Part shown: piece after piece, positions 26,101 to 38,997 of the stretch
Layout of the letters: the number at the start of each line of letters is the position of its first letter
Position numbering within the stretch: position 1 is the stretch's first letter
DNA from: Priapulus caudatus
Taxonomy: Eukaryota > Priapulida > Priapulimorpha > Priapulimorphida > Priapulidae
Assembly: GCF_000485595.1 (NCBI RefSeq)
Contig: NW_014577095.1
Location: forward strand, 140,438 to 204,437
Direction of reading: 5' to 3'
DNA: 64,000 bases
Made by a program: the position numbers and the translations under genes
The notes under the pieces: generated by a model
What the model was told of the DNA's origin: nothing
The model's input: the letters and a program-made list of their open reading frames with translations, nothing else
Databases searched by the model: none

Positions 26101-27757
26101 CGTTCCGAAGCATTACAATCATCGATTTGACCAATCACATGACAGTGAAATCAACAACGCAAGGCCGCACGGCCACCAATCCAAAAATGTCGGAATACAA
26201 GGGAAGAAACACCAAGAGAACATGCTCTCTGACAACGACAATGACGCTAAGGCACAGTTCACGAGACGACCTCGAGGACGGACCCCGAAACACATCGCCA
26301 AGCATCACTACCCTCGCTCCGTCGGCGCTAGTGACTACGCACTGTCCTCCTCTGAGACGGAGGCCGATGCATCCTACGAGGGTCACCAGTCGGATACCAT
26401 ATATGGCGTCTATCAGCCGCCGGCAGGTCACTTTCATCCTCCCAACAACTCGAGAGCGGGCCACGTTCCCGAGCGGCTCGACATGCACATGACGCACAAC
26501 CCTAGGAACGACTACGTCGACGCGTCGCGCTACAGCAGTCCATCCGAGTATTATCGAGAGATGACGAGAGATCACGACAGGTACGAAAACTCACGCAGAT
26601 ACTACGCCGGTCGCAAGTCGCCCGCACGCACGGCGCACCAGTACCCCAACCCGCACAGGTGGAGCGATCCGGCCCAGTACGCTCGATCGGTAGCCGATTA
26701 CAACCGCCGCGATAGTCGGGCGAATCACAGCTACCAGACAGAGCTTAGAGGGCGCCAGGCGCAGGCGAATATTCCCTGGTCGGGTGATTGGTCGCCGGTC
26801 GTGCAGCGCAGACGACAGCCCCCGCAGCGCCGCCAGCGCGACGACTGGTCGCCAGATGTGCCGAGCAGAGCCCGACTGTCGCGCAGTCGCAACGACCTCT
26901 CAGAGTGGTCGCCCGACGTTTCGCGCAAACCCGGCAAACAGACGCATCAGCGCGAGGACTCGGGCGACTGGTCACGAGAGACGAGGCGCGCGTCAGCCCC
27001 GGCCGGAAAGAGCCGAGACCAGTCAGAGGATCGCTCATCGGAGGATTACCTCTCCGACGAAGAGGAGCTGAAGCGCACGCTGGAATCCTACGGTTACGTC
27101 GGCGGCAAGACGGCGAAGAAGTTGGAGTCGCTCACGCAGATGCTGGACGTGAGGCGCAAGGAAAAGCGCATCGCCGCCTCCGAGGAAGGCATCTACAGCG
27201 AAATCTACGACACGGTGCCCCTGGCGGCGAAGAAGACGATGCGGGTTTCGCGCACCGAACCCGATCTCAACTCATTGGTGCTACCAGATGGCGTCACGAG
27301 CGCCAACGAGCTACGCATGCAGCAGGGGCTTAAGTCATCGCAGCCGGGCAAGACCGTCCGAGAGGTGAAGAACGCTTCTAAGGCTAACCGCCAGGCGGCC
27401 GGCGTCTACGAGAAATCTCAGATGCACAAGTCGAAATCGGTGACGAGTCTGGCGACGCAGCGTACGGTGACAAGTCAGGCGAGGTCGTCGCGTTCCACCC
27501 GCACTGTCAACAGCAGCATCGCTAACCCGGATGCCACCTACCGCGATAAGTCGATCAAGAAGTGGACGGAGAAGGACGTTGCCGACTGGATCACGAGTAT
27601 AAAGCTGAAGAAGTTCAAGCCCTGCTTTCGTCATATCGACGGCCCTAAGATCATGATAATGGCGAAGCAAAGATTCCCCGGACTGAACGCTACTTTCAAG
27701 GAGACGGCTATCATGCAGCAATCCCTATCCAAGATTAGACATGGAACGGGTTATTAG
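23175..27757 (+). CDS. SAM-domain protein, giant terminal exon; repeat-rich probable scaffold
   Basis: A single open frame runs 1516 codons from the ATG at 23207 to TAG at 27757. A good acceptor (TTTTGCTGTTTAG) ends at 23174 and the frame stays open back to it, so an upstream exon probably supplies the true start; the ATG at 23207 has a weak context. Most of the protein looks disordered. Visible features are a PxxPxR SH3-type motif at residues 34-39, tyrosine motifs such as YENV at 127-130, a polyglycine tract near 550-570, six 26-residue repeats (628-783), five 17-residue repeats (901-985), several DWSPD motifs and an EGIYSEIYDTVP segment. A SAM domain occupies about 1453-1512, starting WTEKDVADW. 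SAM domains mediate protein or RNA binding. A cytoskeletal or signalling scaffold role is inference. I could not assign an orthologue. A possible AATAAA lies at 28308. Confidence 0.9.
24845..24915 (+). repeat. GGA/GAA-rich coding repeat (Gly/Glu tract)
   Basis: Within the SAM-protein exon a purine-only run of GGA and GAA triplets encodes an Arg/Gly/Glu tract. Length changes here would be common by slippage; changes not in multiples of three would break the frame. Confidence 0.85.
25088..25555 (+). repeat. Six tandem 78-bp coding repeats (26 residues each)
   Basis: Residues 628-783 of the SAM protein are six contiguous 26-residue units with no linker. Each has a core of the form LKAT-(S/Y)-(V/I)-D-(D/N), then an acidic stretch and usually a PE-(P/Q)-N turn. 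The first three units begin KRSMQLKATSVD or close to it. The last three diverge to RSTKLKAT-(S/Y)-ID. The gradient of divergence suggests stepwise tandem duplication. The serine after KAT in a basic context could be a kinase site (inference). Confidence 0.95.
25907..26161 (+). repeat. Five tandem 51-bp coding repeats (17 residues each)
   Basis: Residues 901-985 form five degenerate 17-residue units, for example RNNDRREHSNDRNMDIR. They are rich in Asn, Arg, His and Asp, with a conserved S/H-x-D-R/K/S core. The composition is strongly charged and disordered. This repeat is unrelated in sequence to the 26-residue set upstream. Confidence 0.85.
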
Positions 27758-27855
27758 GTACGAGATAATTTTGTAACGACTTGTGGATAACGAATCCGTA
27801 ATGCATAGCAATAGTTACAGGATACCTTGAAAATTTTCCCGACTTGCTTCCTTTG

Positions 27856-27858
<3 letters not shown>

Positions 27859-27908
<50 letters not shown>
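27859..27908. repeat. (AT)n microsatellite
   Basis: A pure AT repeat lies directly before the first copy of the 2.4-kb duplication. A second (AT)n tract lies just after the second copy (33361). Confidence 0.95.
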
Positions 27909-27911
<3 letters not shown>

Positions 27912-30362
27912 CTTACCTAATTATTATGAGCTTGTGAGAAAGATACTAGTATATAAATATGTGCTTTATTTAGAATAACAGAGCTGATCGCATAATCTCT
28001 TTTCTACAATTAACAATTCCAATTACCAATTAAAAATGTTTGTAGAAAAAATTAAAATGTAGAAAAACTAGATGTCAATAGATTAAGAAACGTAAATGAT
28101 AGTAATAATTTTTAGAAAGGAGAGATCATCATAATGTATATAAGGAGGAATCGCTGCTAAGTAGAACATGGGTTCAAAACTGGTCATGTCTGTGGAACTG
28201 TCATGTGGATATCTAGATAATATGTCTATTAGGGGTCGTGTTTCACTCACTCTGTTAGTAATCCTTAACATGACATTGAAAATTTTCTTGGACACAAATA
28301 ATAATGAAATAAAAGTTCTACTGCTTTAACACATCCATGCAGAAATTGTAATCCAATATATTAAGTTAACATTATACTGTAGACCATATAGCAAGCATGT
28401 AATGCTTGGTACAATTGCAAGTGAATCTAGTATATAGTGTATCTAGTGTATAGTAAATAGTGCTTTCTATTTGAAACGTGCTGTCACATAGTTACATATA
28501 TAGAATTGCATAGTTAATACAACGTAGACATATTATACATGCAGCAATAAGGTTCTCTGCAATGTCAATTTCATATCTTGTTGGCTACTTATACCGCACT
28601 CATTAGTTGTATGTGTTGTACTATAATGGGTTTTATACGTGTAAAGATTCTAATGCGGTCGAAACACGTCAACGCTTATCACAGGTCTTCATTCTGAGAA
28701 CTTTAGTTCTGATTCGGTAATGGACTCTTCTATTGCGATACGCTAGAGAATTGACGGGGTAACGTGAACGAAAACGTATGCATGGGTAATAAACGCATGA
28801 ATCTGTACGTATAGGGGGGGCCTATATAGCTTTTTGCATTATTATTTTAATATAATGTTAATTGCGCGTCGCATATATTTAACTTTTTTAAGTGCTCAAT
28901 GAATTCATTTCTCATGCTCATTAATTTCTATATGACGCATAGGCACGAGAGTTGCTTTGATTACGCAATAATTTAACGAACTACGCACCTCATCATTTAT
29001 CATGCCTATATAAATATTTGATATAATTTTAATCAATAGTTACATTGGTTACATTAGCGGAATTTTGGTGGCTTATTCTATACGTTTTGCGGCTGTGGAT
29101 CACGTGTCAACATGAACCCGCATTTATTCGAAAAGTATATGGAACAGCCAAAGAGAAACAATGAGAAGGAGAGGGGAGAGAGAGGGAGTAATATCAGTGC
29201 GAGATAGCCTACTTAACTAGGATTCGCATTTAAGTAGTTTTGATCGCACAAAAAACTCCGTCAATTGATTTTTTTCATAGATTCGGTAATGTTATTAGGA
29301 ATTGCAACAACCTAAAATCTTGATTATTTTGGGGCGACAACATCCGCGGTGGGCTCAATCGCAAGAATAATCTAAAATATAATTATTCATACTTTGTGGG
29401 GTCCTTTCTATTGGTGCCAGTTATTGTTTTCTGTAGTTTTACTGCGAAATTATAATTAATAAGAAGTTATTGGATACACACCAAAAATGAGTTGCAAGAA
29501 CCGATGGAGTACGATCTCCAAAATGGTTAAGAAGCACTGCCTGTTAAAGCTCAAAAAGTGATAATTCAGTTGGAAGTTCCTTATTGGAATGTGTTCCTAA
29601 TAATGCTGACAAGAATATTAACTACGAGGTCTGACACGACACTATTTAGAATCATTTGCCTCTTGCATTACTCTTTCTAGTTTTAATTGTGTGTGTAGAA
29701 GTGAATGAGGCTCTCCAGTGGACAGCCGTAAACCTGTCTCATCGTTACAATAAACAACTTAACTGCAAGAAGTCTTATGATTTATATTTTAATCAAATTA
29801 AACACCCTTAACGTTAAAATTAATTGAAACAAAACAGTAACGAAAATCATTTCTCTAACGACACTAACGAAAAATCATCAATCTTTCAAATGCGTGCTTT
29901 CATAGTTTATCACGCGCCACCACGAGTCTCCCCACGAGTACTTTCTCACTAGACTGACACCGTCGATGGACTTTGTCTGCTCCAAGCTGTAAATCAAACG
30001 ACATGCATCGTGTAATCTCGATCGCGTAGGACAAATATCGAGGGGAAAAACCTAGATATTGACCTACTTTTTCTAGGTCTCGTGCAATCCTCTATCGTCT
30101 GTAGCGACGGGAGAAATGACGTTGTGGTGCGCGTGCGTACTTGCGTGCGTGCATGCGTGCGTACGTATGTGTGTGCATACTCGCAATTTAGGGAGCACAT
30201 ATAGAAAAAGCACACATGAAGCGAAACAAGCAACAATTCCTAGGTAACAATTTTGAACACATATTTATCTGCATTAGCTGCTCTTATGGAACAATGAAAT
30301 GACGACTCATAAATCGGACTAAATTCTGACCAATGCTGATCATCGAAATATCAACCTAGCTG
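27909..30362. repeat. 2.4-kb direct duplication, copy 1
   Basis: It begins ATCTTACCTAATTATTATGA and ends ATATCAACCTAGCTG. It aligns end to end with 30920-33355 with only scattered substitutions and small indels, for example a 7-bp difference near 29618. It contains no recognised gene. Its left part may hold the 3' UTR of the SAM gene, since AATAAA lies at 28308. Confidence 0.93.
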
Positions 30363-30919
30363 GCACAAGAGGAAACCCCGCCATCTCCCACCAGTGGCGT
30401 GGTGAAACCTCTCTATTACAACTATAATTATAATGTTAACTACAAATGTCAATATATACACACCGTGGGCAGCAACAAGACGATAAGAGGACGAGCAATA
30501 ACTGTTCGTTATAAATTAGATTAAAGCACAGATTTGATCACAAATATAAGGATGTCACGTCCTAGAGCATCTATGTTGTCAGAAACACCATATGTAGTTA
30601 TGAGATGGTCTAAGTGGACATAACCTTTGAAGTAAAGTGTCTTACAAAAATCATGACAATTTAGACTGATAGTTACAACAAATTTTGATGTTTCTAACAG
30701 CAAGCCCGTGTTCCACGTAATGAGACTTCGCGCGGGAGACGTGGAAGGGGTACGTGCGAAAACGTACAAGGCTCGAGACAAGCTAGGGCATTCCTCGACA
30801 TTCATTCGCTTGCACTATCTCTGATGCAACTTTCGTTCACATCCATACCTTACGCCCACTATTTACGTGGCACATTTCCAAGTGTAACAAAAGAAACGTG
30901 TGAGCGGCTACTAGGTTCG
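30363..30919. other. Unique spacer between the two 2.4-kb copies
   Basis: 557 bp not repeated in the flanking copies. A 94-codon minus-strand frame (30521-30805) is open, but its product is not recognised and no splice context supports it. Confidence 0.6.
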
Positions 30920-33355
30920 TATCTTACCTAATTATTATGAGCTTGTGAGAAAGATACTAGTATATAAATATGGTGCTTTATTTAGAATAACAGAGCTGAT
31001 CGCATAATCTCTTTTCTACAATTAACAATTCCAATTACCAATTAAAAATGTTTGTAGAAAAAATTAAAATGTAGAAAACTAAATGTCAATAGATTAAGAA
31101 ACGTAAATGATAGTAATAATTTTTAGAAAGGAGAGATCATCATAATGATATAAGGAGGAATCGCTGCTAAGTAGAACATGGGTTCAAAACTGGTCATGTC
31201 TGTGGAACTGTCATGTGGATATCTAGATAATATGTCTATTAGGTCGTGTTTTCACTCACTCTGTTAGTAATCCTTAACATGACATTGAAAATTTTCTTGG
31301 ACACAAATATAAGAAAATGAATAAAGTTCTACTGCTTTAACACATCATGCAGAAATTGTAATCCAATATATTAAGTTAACATTATACTGTAGACCATATA
31401 GCAATCATGAATGCTTGGTACAATGCAAGTGAATCTAGTATATAGTGTATCTAGTGTATAGTAAATAGTGCTTTCTATTTGAAACGTGCTGTCACATAGT
31501 TACATATATAGAATTGCATAGTTAATACAACGTAGACATATTATACATGCAGCAATAAGGTTCTCTGCAATGTCAATTTCATATCTTGTTGGCTACTTAT
31601 ACCGCACTCATTAGTTTGTATGTGTTGTACTATAATGGGTTTTATACGTGTAAAGATTCTAATGCGGTCGAAACACGTCAACGCTTATCACAGCGTCTTC
31701 ATTCTGAGAACTTTAGTTCTGATTCGGTAATGGACTCTTCTATTGCGATACGCTAGAGAATTGAGGGGTAACGTGAACGAAAACGTATGCATGGGTAATA
31801 AACGCATGAATCTGTACGTAGGGGGGGCCTATATAGCTTTTTGCATTATTATTTTAATATAATGTTAATTGCGCGTCGCATATATTTAACTTTTTTAAGT
31901 GCTCAATGAATTCATTTCTCATGCTCATTAATTTCTATATGACGCATAGGCACGAGAGTTGCTTTGATTACGCAATAATTTAACGAACTACGCACCTCAT
32001 CATTTATCATGCCTATATAAATATTTGATATAATTTTAATCAATAGTTACATTGGTTACATTAGCGGAATTTTGGTGGCTTATTCTATACGTTTTGCGGC
32101 TGTGGATCACGTGTCAACATGAACCCGCATTTATTCGAAAAGTATATGGAACAGCCAAAGAGAAACAATGAGAAGGAGAGGGGAGAGAGAGGGAGTAATA
32201 TCAGTGCGAGATAGCCTACTTAACTAGGATTCGCATTTAAGTAGTTTTGATCGCACAAAAAACTCCGTCAATTGATTTTTTTCATAGATTCGGTAATGTT
32301 ATTAGGAATTGCAAACAACCTAAAATCTTGATTATTTTGGGGCGACAAACATCCCGGTGGGCTCAATCGCAAGAATAATCTAAAATATAATTATTCATAC
32401 TTTGTGGGGTCCTTTCTATTGGTGCCAGTTATTGTTTTCTGTAGTTTTACTGCGAAATTATAATTAATAAGAAGTTATTGGATACACACCAAAAATGAGT
32501 TGCAAGAACCGATGGAGTACGATCTCCAAAATGGTTAAGAAGCACTGCCTGTTAAAGCTCAAAAAGTGATAATTCAGTTGGAAGTTCCTTATTGGAATGT
32601 GTTCCTAATAATGCTGACAAGAATACGAGGTCTGACACGACACTATTTAGAATCATTTGCCTCTTGCATTACTCTTTCTAGTTTTAATTGTGTGTGTAGA
32701 AGTGAATGAGGCTCTCCAGTGGACAGCCGTAAACCTGTCTCATCGTTACAATAAACAACTTAACTGCAAGAAGTCTTATGATTTATATTTTAATCAAATT
32801 AAACACCCTTAACGTTAAAATTAATTGAAACAAAACAGTAACGAAAATCATTTCTCTAACGACACTAACGAAAAATCATCAATCTTTCAAATGCGTGCTT
32901 TCATAGTTTATCACGCGCCACCACGAGTCTCCCCACGATACTTTCTCACTAGTCTGACACCGTCGATGGACTTTGTCTGCTCAAGCTGTAAATCAAACGA
33001 CATGCATCGTGTAATCTCGATCGCGTAGGACAAATATCGAGGGGAAAAACCTAGATATTGACCTACTTTTTCTAGGTCTCGTGCAATCCTCATCGTCTGT
33101 AGCGCGGGAGAAATGACGCTGTGTGCGCGTGCGTACTTGCGTGCGTGCATGCGTGCGTACGTATGTGTGTGCATACTCGCAATTTAGGGAGCACATATAG
33201 AAAAAGCACACATGAAGCGAAACAAGCAACAATTCCTAGGTAACAATTTTGAAACATATTTATCTGCATTAGCTGTCTTATGGAACAATGAATGACGACT
33301 CATAAATCGGACTAAATTCTGACCAATGCTGATCATCGAAATATCAACCTAGCTG
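30920..33355. repeat. 2.4-kb direct duplication, copy 2
   Basis: A near-identical second copy of 27909-30362, about 18 bp shorter overall. It ends just before an (AT)n tract, mirroring the (AT)n tract that precedes copy 1. This placement and the high identity fit either a recent tandem duplication or two alleles placed in series by the assembler. Confidence 0.93.
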
Positions 33356-33357
33356 CC

Positions 33358-33360
<3 letters not shown>

Positions 33361-33409
<49 letters not shown>

Positions 33410-33430
33410 TATGTGTGTGTGTGTGTGTCT
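33361..33430. repeat. (AT)n(GT)n microsatellite
   Basis: AT repeats pass into GT repeats immediately after the second 2.4-kb copy. Confidence 0.95.
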
Positions 33431-34138
33431 GTGTCTGTATATGTAAATTAATTTTAGTCGCGTAATTAAATTTGGGAATGTTTTCTGCCAGATCGGAACA
33501 GATTTGCAGTTTACATTTTCACATAACCTAATCGGGAAAACTACCAAAGCTGGATATAATATTCCTATTGTGAAATATAGTACATCATGGCATTTGCGAC
33601 GTTAAAAATATTCAGTTGTAATTTGATGATTGTATATATTATGTGGTTGCTTAACTTGTTTGATGGCTCAAACTGAACTCAACTTCGAATTAACTCATTT
33701 CAGGGCTTTCTGTATATGCCACGTTAGAAGTGGTTTAACAGGTTTGTGACAATTTATAGATGTTTTATCTTTCCGATGTGCAAATCGGTCTGTCCTAGCA
33801 GGAGGTTGCACAGTTTTCTCAGTGCCTAGGCGAGTCGTAACTATCTTTAGAGGTACGTTTGCCGAAGGCTGTAAAGATTTTGTAAGTCTGTACTATATCA
33901 TGTGGTAGCAGAACATTTTTCGTGCGCGAATCACAAGCTCTAGGTTTCTCGATCGCGTCTACATATATACGGCAACGTGAGTATGTATGCGGAGCAAACG
34001 AGCTCGCAAGAATCGGGTTTGCCGTTGCTAAGAACTTGCAGAAGTGAGCTCGCAGCAGCGTGGGTCTCGCTCGAAATGTAGTGAACAATAACTACTTATC
34101 TATGAGAGATGTGTGCGTACATGCGCATGTGTGTATAC

Positions 34139-34139
<1 letters not shown>
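33431..34139. other. Intergenic DNA, nothing recognised
   Basis: No supported gene. The stretch runs up to an (AT)n tract at 34140-34182 next to the assembly gap. Confidence 0.5.
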
Positions 34140-34184
<45 letters not shown>

Positions 34185-34220
34185 GTAGACTAGTTAGTTA
34201 GTTGTAGTTTATTTCTGTAC

Positions 34221-35196
34221 NNNNNNNNNNNNNNNNNNNNNNNNNNNNNNNNNNNNNNNNNNNNNNNNNNNNNNNNNNNNNNNNNNNNNNNNNNNNNNNN
34301 NNNNNNNNNNNNNNNNNNNNNNNNNNNNNNNNNNNNNNNNNNNNNNNNNNNNNNNNNNNNNNNNNNNNNNNNNNNNNNNNNNNNNNNNNNNNNNNNNNNN
34401 NNNNNNNNNNNNNNNNNNNNNNNNNNNNNNNNNNNNNNNNNNNNNNNNNNNNNNNNNNNNNNNNNNNNNNNNNNNNNNNNNNNNNNNNNNNNNNNNNNNN
34501 NNNNNNNNNNNNNNNNNNNNNNNNNNNNNNNNNNNNNNNNNNNNNNNNNNNNNNNNNNNNNNNNNNNNNNNNNNNNNNNNNNNNNNNNNNNNNNNNNNNN
34601 NNNNNNNNNNNNNNNNNNNNNNNNNNNNNNNNNNNNNNNNNNNNNNNNNNNNNNNNNNNNNNNNNNNNNNNNNNNNNNNNNNNNNNNNNNNNNNNNNNNN
34701 NNNNNNNNNNNNNNNNNNNNNNNNNNNNNNNNNNNNNNNNNNNNNNNNNNNNNNNNNNNNNNNNNNNNNNNNNNNNNNNNNNNNNNNNNNNNNNNNNNNN
34801 NNNNNNNNNNNNNNNNNNNNNNNNNNNNNNNNNNNNNNNNNNNNNNNNNNNNNNNNNNNNNNNNNNNNNNNNNNNNNNNNNNNNNNNNNNNNNNNNNNNN
34901 NNNNNNNNNNNNNNNNNNNNNNNNNNNNNNNNNNNNNNNNNNNNNNNNNNNNNNNNNNNNNNNNNNNNNNNNNNNNNNNNNNNNNNNNNNNNNNNNNNNN
35001 NNNNNNNNNNNNNNNNNNNNNNNNNNNNNNNNNNNNNNNNNNNNNNNNNNNNNNNNNNNNNNNNNNNNNNNNNNNNNNNNNNNNNNNNNNNNNNNNNNNN
35101 NNNNNNNNNNNNNNNNNNNNNNNNNNNNNNNNNNNNNNNNNNNNNNNNNNNNNNNNNNNNNNNNNNNNNNNNNNNNNNNNNNNNNNNNNNNNNNNN
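34221..35196. other. Assembly gap (976 N)
   Basis: A run of N of scaffold-gap type, preceded by an (AT)n microsatellite at about 34140-34182 that probably caused the break. Any open frame through it is meaningless. Confidence 1.
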
Positions 35197-36403
35197 AAAA
35201 ATTGCAACAATTTTTACAAGGGTGACTGCAGACGATAAACCCGCACCCTCAGATTAGCAAAGCGGAGTTTACGTCTGCATTTGCGGACTAGTTTAAAACC
35301 AGCCCGTAAGGAATTGATAATCCACGACTTTTATTTTCCCGCCGATGTGTTCACTACAGAGGTGCAAAACTGAGGCTCAAAATAAAGTAAGGCACCTAGA
35401 AATCTTAGAAAGAGTGTCTCATCTTGTGAATTACTCCAAATAAATGCATTTGAATAAAGCCTGAGATAAGGGGGTGTATTCCAGGGCATCAAGTTCCTAT
35501 TTTTTCCTATGTTTTCCTATTTTTTGGGCAATTCCTATTTTCTCCTATTTTCTGGACAAATTCCTATTTTTTCCTATTTTTGAGGGCTTTTCATTTTTCT
35601 GAATCCAGAATTGTATGTATCCTTCTCAGAATGCAGGAATTTACATTTTAGGTGACCCAATTTTCCAAAATTTCCTGGGGGAAATTTCCCCCAGACCCCC
35701 ACCCCTTACTTTAAATTAACGTATTATACTCTTTACTATCACAGATTTTATTTCATCAGGCAATCTAAGAACACATATTCCTAGTTAACATATTTGTGCT
35801 TTATAGTAAAAAGTTATTGCACAATTTTTGAATAATCTTATATCATGTGCATGTTTAGTCTTTATTTTTAATCATTATCACTACCAGGGAAAAAATGTAA
35901 AATTTATTTTTTAGGGGCTACTTTTCAAGCTTGCGTGCATGAAAATAGCACTCTAAAATTTGGTTTGCATTGAACTCTGCAAATTTCCAGGGGCTCTTTT
36001 TGGCATTTCGGGGGCTAAATCGCCCTGAGCCCCCGTGTATTTTTTTCACTGATTTTACTACTATTTTGGAGTAGTCTACATGTATGGGTGCTTATGCATG
36101 TATAAACTGCTTATCAATTTTGCATTTGAATTTTTTCATTAAAACATCAAAATCTTGTTCGCATGTGATGTAATTCCAAATATGTATATTAATAAAACTA
36201 TTTGTGGTGGATTGGGATGGCTGTAGGGATGTGGGGAGGCCATATAACGCCAAAAATATTCCTATTTACCATATATTTTCTCATCAAAATCACTTGTCAC
36301 TTGACGCCCTGGTATTCTTGAAGAGTCCAGAGATAAGGGGTGTATTTCTATCAAGTCCTGAGATGGGGGTTGAAAAAGAGACAAGAAGCCAGCGAAAAGG
36401 GGG
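35197..36403. repeat. AT-rich DNA with TTCCTATTTT repeats
   Basis: At 35490-35585 the motif TTCCTATTTT recurs about six times. A second recurring phrase, close to GAGATAAGGGGTGTATT, appears near 35463, 36328 and in degenerate form at 36358. The stretch looks like degraded dispersed repeat DNA; no coding region is seen. Confidence 0.5.
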
Positions 36404-36404
36404 N

Positions 36405-36473
<69 letters not shown>
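36405..36473. repeat. (GT)n microsatellite with a single N before it
   Basis: A GT repeat follows an isolated N at 36404, again pointing to a join or uncertain call at a simple repeat. Confidence 0.95.
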
Positions 36474-36475
<2 letters not shown>

Positions 36476-38440
36476 ACGTGCAGAGTACGAACCGTGCGTC
36501 ACAAGTACACGCATCACGCGTTGTAATCTTTGCCAGTCCGCAGTGAAGTTATACTACGGCCGTAACGTGCGAGCTGAATTGACATTGAAATTAAATTTTC
36601 GAGCCGTTTTAAATAGCGCGAATAATATTTGTTGTACTAGTAAACAGTCACGTGCGTTTAAAAACATGAATAGGGTGCTTCCTGGTTTGAGTCCACTCAC
36701 TTGTAGTATTAATAGTACGCCTACACTTTAACACTAGGACTACGGCTTGATCTGTAAGATTGCACTGTGATTCCATGGTGTACGGCAGCGTACTGCTATC
36801 TCTGTTTACTTATTACTGGTTCCTGGCGGTTAGTAAGCATTTAGACCGTTTTAACAAGCAGCCATCCGTACAAAGTGTGATTATATAGATATATAGATAT
36901 TTATAGTATTCGTTTCCTACTATCTTAGTACACGGGTGATTAATTTTTTTAATCAAATATGTAGACACATGCATAGTAGAAAACGTTATTGTAGCGCCTG
37001 ACAGATATAGCCGATTAACCTAGAAAGTTATGGGATTGGGTTTTTAGGGGAATCCCCATTCCGTGTTTCCCCTGTAAATATAGGCAGGTGTAGACCTAGC
37101 ATTTACATTGAGCACGCGTACGTAGACCTAGCTTTTGAGTAGCAGCGTCGCTAGCTGTCACGAGTTACTTAGTAATCAGCAAGTCACGGGGCGTACTTGT
37201 GTTTGAAGTAGGAGTCAGCTGCGTTAATAGGCACTGGGCGCGAGCTACCATCATCAGAAGTGAATGTGTTAATAGCGGACGAGCACGTATATGTGATTCG
37301 TTCATCTCGTATATATGCGATTTTGGAATAATTACTAAACTCATATAGTCTTGTGCGATCATGGATTGTGCTAATTACGCAAGAAACTGCTTCATAACCC
37401 AGAGGATGCGATAAACGTAAGCAATGCCATATATTAACGCTTTTATTTAATATTATTACATGAACATTATGAGCGATGATGCTAAATAGATGCTTTTATG
37501 TAAAACGTTTACATGGAAATTATATTTACCTACTATGGCATACTGGTGTGCTTTGTTTATAAGAAACAACAATTATTTTAATCAATTTAATTAGATGAGA
37601 TATTGCTCTCAGAATCCCCAGCCATCAGTATGCATGCACTTGATTTATTATATTGATACCAGTACTATGCAACGAGGAAATCATCGAAAGTCGACGCATG
37701 CGCAGATCATAGATAAATAAATAAATCTAGGCGGTATAGGAAGAGAGTGGGAGTGGATCGCAACCATGCGCGAGATTTGAGGGCGGTGACTACGAAATAT
37801 AAGCTATGGCGCTATATGCAAATTCGGGCAATAATTGCAATTAGGCAGTTAACATACGTCACGTTAGCGCAGAAATTATTGTTTTCGAGCCGTGAACACC
37901 ATCGCGACAATTTATAGTCAGGGAATTTGGTCGAGTAACACTGCGATTGATATATCTTTTAGGTATATTGCGTCATGCAATGCCACATATTCTTACTGGC
38001 TACAATTTCCTGATACATATTAGATTTAATTAATGATTGATGTTTTTTAATCAAATTAGAGATCGAGCATTTGATCGTTATATTTTTATTCAATTCGTAA
38101 ATTTGTATCATTACACTGTTATACATATACAGTCAAATTTTCGTGCTAAACGTTAACTATAAATGTGTTTCTAGGCCGCCGTTCCTTAGTGTACACATAC
38201 AAAATAGCATCGTTCCATTTCGTTACAGATACATTCCCGCACTACGCGATGATTGGCACTACGCTGGGACGAGCATACTCATCATTACAGCCATTAAAAC
38301 TATAACTTTGACAATAGAGAAAAACTTGACCTGAAGGACATCGGGAATTCTTTCTGCTCTCTCTCCGACTCATAGGAATAAGAGAAACATTTCGTGATTG
38401 CTATTTCTGAATAATTGAGTCGTTACTCGCCAACAACGCT
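36474..38440. other. Upstream region of the bZIP gene
   Basis: No coding region is supported. A 19-codon upstream open frame (ATG at 38249, stop at 38303-38305) ends 135 bp before the bZIP start codon. No further ATG lies between them. The transcription start is unknown, so whether this frame is transcribed is uncertain. Confidence 0.45.
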
Positions 38441-38935
38441 ATGAAACAACTTGTTGGCAGTGACACGTTTGCCGCAGCGGGAAGTGATGTAGACATGATC
38501 TCAAATGAACGGATAGTTAGTGTATCGTTGGTTGAACTTGAAAACCTATTCATCGGCAACGAATCACAAAATCAAGACGTGCTCTTTGCAGAGGAATTAG
38601 TAGAGTTTGGCAGCGACATTATTAGCTCACAAACGGGACAGCAGCAGCCTCTTATGAGCATTTCTTCGGGGACACTTCCAGATATTTCACCTGACGATGT
38701 AGAAGAGGTACACTTTATTTTATCGAAGTTAGTTATGAATGCATCCATTTTTTTGCGGTCGAAATTAGGTGCGAATGGGAAACTAGAGAAGAGGAGAGAG
38801 AAGAGAGAAAGAGCGAAAATAGAGATAAATTGAAGGGAGATGGGGGAGAGTAAAAGCGAAGAGCGAGGGAAAGAGAGAGAGAGAGATAGATAACTGGATA
38901 GATAGATAGAGAGAGAGCGCGAGAGAGAGAGAGAC

Positions 38936-38997
<62 letters not shown>

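Noticed and set aside
26788-27333. 181-residue Arg/Ala-rich frame overlapping the SAM exon, and several antisense frames there
   Set aside because: These are alternative-frame shadows in GC-rich coding DNA; the SAM frame carries the recognisable domain.
30521-30805. 94-residue minus-strand frame between the 2.4-kb copies
   Set aside because: No homology is recognised and there are no splice or promoter signals; its length is within chance for the region.
34209-35210. 333-residue minus-strand open frame
   Set aside because: It runs through the block of N and has no real sequence.
36204-36731. 175-residue plus-strand frame across the GT repeat
   Set aside because: It is generated by (GT)n and an N, and nothing outside the repeat looks coding.
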